A DNA stretch of 64,000 bases, from contig NZ_VTTH01000003.1 in the NCBI RefSeq assembly GCF_008831265.1, forward strand, positions 62,001 to 126,000, in the 5' to 3' direction. The notes under the pieces were generated by a model. The model saw only the letters and a list, made by a program, of their open reading frames with translations, did not search any database and had not been told where the DNA came from. Position numbers and translations under genes: made by a program. The DNA comes from Lacisediminimonas profundi. GTDB lineage: Bacteria > Pseudomonadota > Gammaproteobacteria > Burkholderiales > Burkholderiaceae_D. Within the stretch, counting starts at the first letter, position 1, and each line of letters starts with the position of its first letter. Shown here piece after piece: positions 60,020 through 64,000 of the stretch.

Positions 60020-61813
60020 TCAGGTCTGGCTGCACTCCTTGGCGCAGGACAGGATGGATTCGCTGCTCTCTCCGGCGCGGTACATGGTGCAGCCTTTCAA
60101 TCCGAGTTCGAACGCAACATTGAACAGATCGCGCACATCTTCGTAGCGGGATTGCGCGGGAAGGTTGATGGTCTTGGAGACTGCCTGGTCGACATGGGCC
60201 TGGCACGCCGCCTGCAACTTGAGCTGCTCGGCCGGCGCCACGTCGGCCGCTTGCACGAAAGCGGCCGGCAGCGGTTGTCCCGGATGCAGTTCGCGAAACA
60301 ACTGCCACGCATGATCCTGCACTGGCACGCTCGTCACCTGGCCGTCGCGGGTGCTGATGCGGCGCTGTCCCTCGAACGCATACACCGGCTCGATGCCGCT
60401 CGAGACATTGTTGGCCAGCAGGCTGATGGATCCGGCGGGCGCGATTGCAGTCAGGTGGCTGTTGTGGATGCCATGCAGCCGTATCGATTCCTGCAGCGAC
60501 TCGGGCAGCCTGCGCACGAATCCGCCAGCGAGATAGGAGTTTGCGCGAAAGGCCGGGAAGCGGCCGCGCTCGGCCACCATTTCCACCGAGCGTTCGTAGG
60601 CCGCAAGGCAGATGGTGCGCATCACGGCGTCGCCAACCTCAAGCGAGGGCGGCGAGCCATAGCGCACGCCCAGCATGGCCAGTGCATCGGCCAGGCCAGT
60701 GATGCCGAGGCCTATGCGACGCGAAGCCCGTGCGGCCTTCTTCTGCGCGGCCAGTGGAAACGACGAGCAGTCGTAGACGTTGTCCAGCATGCGCACCGCC
60801 ACGCTGGCCATGTTCCTGATGCCATCCATGTCGAGCCGGGCCGAGGTGGTGAAGGGCTTCAGGACGAATTGCGTCAGGTTGATCGAGCCGAGATTGCAGG
60901 CGCCGTGCGGCGGTAGCGGCACTTCACCGCAGGGGTTGGTGGCGCTGACCGGTTCGCCGTAATACAGGTTGTCGTCCTGGGCGATACGGTCGATGAACAG
61001 CACCCCCGGATCGCCGCAATCGAATGCGGCACGGCACAGGCGTTCCCACAATTCGCGCGCAGGCAGGGTTTTGGTCACCATGCAGGGGGTGGGGCTGATC
61101 GAGCCTGACCATACCCGGTCCCAGATGGCGGCGCCGGCCGGCACCGGCCGGCCGCCGACCGGAAACATCAGCGACCACGGCCCATCGTCGGCCACTGCGC
61201 GCATGAACGCATCGGTGACCAGCACCGAGAGGTTGAAATGCCGCAGTGCTTTCTTGTCACGCCCGGCATCGATGAATGCTTCTATATCCGGATGATCGCA
61301 GCGCAGGGTCGCCATCATCGCGGCCCGGCGCGGGCCGCGGGTGGCCAGTGCGTTGCATGCTTCTTCCCACACGCGCAGGAAGCGCACAGGTCCGGTTGCC
61401 TGCTGCCCGTATTCGCCGACCGCGGCGCCTGCCGGCCGCAAGGTGGAAAAGTCGCAGCCGATGCCGCCACCGGCCTGCAGCGTCAGCATCGATTCGGCGA
61501 GAGTGGAAAAAATCCCGCCGATCGAGTCATGCATGGTGCCGGTGACGAAGCAGTTGAACAGGGTGAAGTCGTCGCCGGCGCCGGCGCCGGCCATGATGCG
61601 CCCGCCGGGCAGGAAGCGAAATCCGGCCAGCGCCTGCTCGAAAGACTGCAGCCATTGCTGCCGGTGATGTGCCTCGGGCGCGGACAGCGCCAACGCCACC
61701 CGCGAGCGGGTTTCAGCGAGGGTGTGCTCGCTTCGCCGGCCGGGCTGCTGCAGGCTGTATTTGGCGCGCCACACCTGCTCCGAGATGGGCTGGGTGAATT
61801 CAGTATCTGCCAT
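60020..61813 (-). CDS. nrdJ: Adenosylcobalamin-dependent (class II) ribonucleotide reductase
   Basis: 597 residues from the ATG at 61813, with GGAGGCAGG upstream. It makes deoxyribonucleotides without oxygen, using adenosylcobalamin. By analogy with Thermotoga NrdJ, the thiyl-radical Cys is Cys295 in NPCGEVPL, and the redox pair is Cys88 (LFNCFVTG) and Cys306 (GACNLGSINL). The GGGIGCDFSTLRP and GLADALAMLGVRYG segments are typical. The C-terminus ends in a CxxxC motif (SCAKECSQT) for re-reduction. It follows the HPF-cold-shock gene by 34 bases. I saw no cobalamin riboswitch upstream. Confidence 0.93.
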   Translation of the reverse strand: MADTEFTQPISEQVWRAKYSLQQPGRRSEHTLAETRSRVALALSAPEAHHRQQWLQSFEQALAGFRFLPGGRIMAGAGAGDDFTLFNCFVTGTMHDSIGGIFSTLAESMLTLQAGGGIGCDFSTLRPAGAAVGEYGQQATGPVRFLRVWEEACNALATRGPRRAAMMATLRCDHPDIEAFIDAGRDKKALRHFNLSVLVTDAFMRAVADDGPWSLMFPVGGRPVPAGAAIWDRVWSGSISPTPCMVTKTLPARELWERLCRAAFDCGDPGVLFIDRIAQDDNLYYGEPVSATNPCGEVPLPPHGACNLGSINLTQFVLKPFTTSARLDMDGIRNMASVAVRMLDNVYDCSSFPLAAQKKAARASRRIGLGITGLADALAMLGVRYGSPPSLEVGDAVMRTICLAAYERSVEMVAERGRFPAFRANSYLAGGFVRRLPESLQESIRLHGIHNSHLTAIAPAGSISLLANNVSSGIEPVYAFEGQRRISTRDGQVTSVPVQDHAWQLFRELHPGQPLPAAFVQAADVAPAEQLKLQAACQAHVDQAVSKTINLPAQSRYEDVRDLFNVAFELGLKGCTMYRAGESSESILSCAKECSQT

Positions 61814-61847
61814 ACCTGCCTCCGGTTTCATGTCAGCGCAATACGGC

Positions 61848-62456
61848 TTAAATCTTCCCTGGGTCGATGCCGGCGCCGCGTTGATCCTGGCGGGCGGCGA
61901 GATGATGTTTTCCGACCAGGTGAACAGTGGTCGCCTGCGGGCCGTCATCGCCCAACTCTTCGTCGAAGCGCACTTCAGCACCGGGATGCAGAAGGTCGAA
62001 ATCCCCTTCGGCCAGGCTGTTGCGGTGGAAGTAGATGCGCCGGTTGTCGGATGCATCAATCCATCCGAAATCTTTTTCCGGATGCAGCTCGGAGACGACG
62101 CCGTGCAGCGGGGTGTCGTGCAGCTTGACCTCGCCTTGCAGATGGCGCGCGTGGTCCTCCAGCATGCGCCGCATGGAGTCGAAGGTGTCGCGGATTGCGA
62201 CATATACATCGGTATAGCCATGATGCTCGTCCGGCTCGCGCCCGGCGACCAGCTCTCGTCCCGGCACCCTGACGTCGATGCGAACGTGGAAATGATTGCC
62301 GGACTGGTGATGCCGGTGCAGCGACTCGACCGCGACCCTGCAGCTCATGATCTGGTGATGAAAATTGGCGAGCTTGTCTGCCCGTTCCTGGACCTTGGCC
62401 TCGACGGCGTCCGACCGTTCCATGCCCCGGAAGGTAATTTGTACTGGTGCGTCCAT
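61848..62456 (-). CDS. HPF/RaiA-type ribosome-binding domain fused to a cold-shock domain
   Basis: 202 residues from the ATG at 62456, with GAGGAAA upstream. Residues 1-110 are HPF/RaiA-like (VQITFRGMERSDAVEAKVQE, CRVAVESLHRHH, HVRIDVRVPG, DVYVAIRDTFDSMRRMLED). Residues about 120-185 are a cold-shock/S1-like RNA-binding domain (GVVSELHPEKDFGWIDASDN, RIYFHRNSL). It probably stabilises idle ribosomes under stress, with an extra RNA contact. In an apparent operon with nrdJ, consistent with a low-oxygen or starvation response. An FNR/ANR-like site lies about 206 bases upstream. Confidence 0.85.
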   Translation of the reverse strand: MDAPVQITFRGMERSDAVEAKVQERADKLANFHHQIMSCRVAVESLHRHHQSGNHFHVRIDVRVPGRELVAGREPDEHHGYTDVYVAIRDTFDSMRRMLEDHARHLQGEVKLHDTPLHGVVSELHPEKDFGWIDASDNRRIYFHRNSLAEGDFDLLHPGAEVRFDEELGDDGPQATTVHLVGKHHLAARQDQRGAGIDPGKI

Positions 62457-62661
62457 GATGTATTTCCTCGTTTGTTGACACGGTGCGCTGCGACTGCCAG
62501 CGACAACAGCGTGCTCGTGGAAGGAAAGTATCTGGCAGCGATTTCGCCGGTGCGAGACACAGATCAAATGGATCGTAAAAAACCTGGAATTGGGGCGATT
62601 TCATGCGCGCCTTGCATGCAGGAATCGACCGTGAAAATCGGGCGCCGGAAGTGGCACTTGT

Positions 62662-62675
62662 TGATCATGATCAGA
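62662..62675. promoter_or_regulatory. FNR/ANR-like binding site
   Basis: TTGATCATGATCAG matches the FNR consensus TTGAT-N4-ATCAA at nine of ten positions and contains a perfect 12-bp palindrome. It lies in the 473-base gap between the divergent HPF-type gene and the dehydrogenase gene (62457-62929), which otherwise shows a TTGAGT/ACTCAA repeat (62754-62759 and 62765-62770) but no gene. Low-oxygen activation of the HPF-nrdJ unit is the more natural target. Confidence 0.55.
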
Positions 62676-62872
62676 GAATTCTGCGGCGATGGAGCTAGTC
62701 TGATTACAAGGCGGCCCGGGGATGGCGCAGCGCGACACCAAGTGTCAGGCACCTTGAGTGAATTACTCAATGGTCAAGCAGCGGACTTCCCAGTACGGGC
62801 CGCCCCTTTCCGCCCCTTTCACTTCCACAGCGGCAGCTCCTCGCCAGATCGTCTTGATCGTTCTGATGATGT

Positions 62873-62894
62873 CCGGCATCAAGCCTGATGCCGG
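62873..62894 (+). promoter_or_regulatory. Inverted repeat just upstream of the dehydrogenase gene
   Basis: Perfect 9-bp arms CCGGCATCA (62873-62881) and TGATGCCGG (62886-62894) around AGCC, 35 bases before the ATG at 62930. It may be an operator or an mRNA leader hairpin; no T-run. Confidence 0.4.
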
Positions 62895-62929
62895 CGAGGC
62901 TACGCATTGCATGGGCAGACCGGCACCAC

Positions 62930-63808
62930 ATGGTTGAAAAGAAGAAGCGTCAGGTAGCCGTTGTCGGACTGGGACCACTGGGCAGGGCATGCGCGAATGC
63001 GCTGGCTGCGCTGGCTACGCGCGACGACGAGCTGGTCCTGGCCGGCATGGTCCGTCGTGCCGAATCGCTGGGCCGACCCTTCGATGTTCCGAGAGACTAC
63101 CCGGTGGTGGGCCATGTGCGCGACTTGCCTGCGGTCGATGTGGTGCTGCTGTGCGTCCCGCCCGAAGATGCGCCGGGCGTAGCCCGCGAGCTGTTGCAGG
63201 GACGCATTCCGGTGGTGGAGTGCGCAGGCCTGGAAGGTGGTGCGCTTGACCAGTACTATGCGGACCTGAACGACTTCGCGCTGGCGCACCGGGCCATAGC
63301 GATTGTCGGCGCTGGCTGGGATCCGGGTTTGTTGCCCATGTTCACCCGCGCATTCCGCATGCTGATCCCGCATGGCCATGACACCTTGCACCGGCATCCC
63401 GGGGTTGCGCTGCACCACAGCGCCGCCGTCGCGCACATCGACGGCATCGAGGGCGCGCTGACCGGCGAATACCACGGCCCGGGCGATGCCATGCAGCGCT
63501 ACGTCTATGTGCAGATCAAGCCAGGCGCCGACTTCGACGAGGTGCGCAGCATGATCGAGGCGGACCCGTTATTCGCGGGCGAGAGCACGCAAGTGTTCCG
63601 CGTGGAAAACCTGGCAGAAATCGAGAACGAGGAAGGGCACGGCGTGGTGCTGGAACGGCTCTCGGCCGAGAGTGCCGGCATCCATTCCAGCCTGCAACTG
63701 GAAGCGCGATACCAGCTGGCCCCGTTCGCTGCGCAGGTGATGCTGGATGGCGCGCGCAGGATCTTCCTGATGAAGCCTGGCGCGCATCGTTATACGCTCA
63801 GTGGCTAG
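62930..63808 (+). CDS. Diaminopimelate-dehydrogenase-like NADP oxidoreductase
   Basis: 292 residues from the ATG at 62930; an in-frame start at 62888 is possible. Rossmann motif VAVVGLGPLGRACANAL at the N-terminus, VVLLCVPPEDAPGVARELL, and GAGWDPGLLPMFTRAF, which matches the GWDPG motif of meso-diaminopimelate dehydrogenases. Such enzymes interconvert meso-DAP and L-2-amino-6-oxopimelate, a lysine and cell-wall shortcut; a subset acts on other amino acids, so the exact substrate is uncertain. Its end overlaps by 11 bases the stop of a convergent gene. Confidence 0.82.
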   Translation: MVEKKKRQVAVVGLGPLGRACANALAALATRDDELVLAGMVRRAESLGRPFDVPRDYPVVGHVRDLPAVDVVLLCVPPEDAPGVARELLQGRIPVVECAGLEGGALDQYYADLNDFALAHRAIAIVGAGWDPGLLPMFTRAFRMLIPHGHDTLHRHPGVALHHSAAVAHIDGIEGALTGEYHGPGDAMQRYVYVQIKPGADFDEVRSMIEADPLFAGESTQVFRVENLAEIENEEGHGVVLERLSAESAGIHSSLQLEARYQLAPFAAQVMLDGARRIFLMKPGAHRYTLSG

Positions 63809-64000
63809 CTAAAACCGCCTCGGGAGAAATTACGTCATCGGGGCGCTTCAACGATCGTTTGAGCTGTTGAGCCGCCATCGCGTAGCCGCCATTTCCACCA
63901 TCAACAAAATGGACGTGGTGCTGCATGCTCCGCACAAAGCAGGTCATCAATGCGTGGTCGCTGTAGTGTATGCCGTAATCAACATGGCCCGCGTCGTGCA
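63798..64000 (-). CDS. C-terminal part of an unknown protein, cut by the window edge
   Basis: An open frame of 66 codons enters at the right edge and stops with TGA at 63800-63798. The visible end includes HDAGHVDYGIHYSDHALMTC, HVHFVDGGNGGYAMAAQQLK and PDDVISPEAVLASH. No stop occurs across the whole visible stretch and the His/Asp/Gly-rich content looks like genuine protein, but I do not recognise the family. Start and upstream part lie outside the window. It is convergent with the dehydrogenase gene and overlaps it by 11 bases. Confidence 0.6.
   Translation of the reverse strand, partial: HDAGHVDYGIHYSDHALMTCFVRSMQHHVHFVDGGNGGYAMAAQQLKRSLKRPDDVISPEAVLASH

Overview
The window looks like a chromosomal segment of a GC-rich betaproteobacterium of the Burkholderiales, possibly Oxalobacteraceae. 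That inference rests on three orphan Bug/TctC-type binding proteins, Mo-hydroxylase and CaiB/MaoC catabolic clusters, a Sen-type selenium cluster and dense intergenic repeats. I could not test taxonomy. I saw no rRNA, tRNA, CRISPR array, prophage or transposase gene.

Layout. (1) 86-14139: a 4,493-residue YD/RHS-repeat polymorphic toxin on the minus strand and a putative immunity gene whose start overlaps its stop. (2) 14456-17417: a TPR/O-GlcNAc-transferase-like (GT41) protein followed by rfbA and rfbC (dTDP-rhamnose). (3) 18313-21610: a complete senC-senB / senA set, predicted to make selenoneine. It is bracketed on both sides by the same family of long intergenic inverted repeats. (4) 22621-31086: a DEAD-box helicase, fabI and the yejABEF peptide importer. 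(5) 31087-32334: a repeat-dense intergenic region. (6) 32335-44619: a large catabolic cluster with a split ThDP decarboxylase, aldehyde dehydrogenase, HyuA/HyuB, a Rid protein, a Bug binding protein, a three-subunit Mo/FAD/FeS hydroxylase and CoxG. A LysR regulator follows at 45693. (7) 46788-48755: a membrane PAS-GGDEF diguanylate cyclase. (8) 48839-55559: a second catabolic operon (CoA-transferase, two Bug proteins, FAD monooxygenase, two MaoC-fold proteins) divergent from an IclR regulator. (9) 55603-59196: three minus-strand genes for exported proteins, including a 753-residue Gly/Thr/Pro repeat protein with hierarchical 30-bp and 201-bp repeats. (10) 59575-64000: a small protein gene, a class II ribonucleotide reductase, an HPF-cold-shock fusion, a diaminopimelate-dehydrogenase-like gene and a gene cut by the window edge.

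The most interesting items are the sen cluster, the intergenic repeat family (seven long arms with a covarying hairpin, in three composites and one solo arm), the catabolic cluster at 32-44 kb whose substrate is unknown, and the hierarchical repeat protein. Functions are assigned from recognisable motifs in the translated sequence. No database search was possible.
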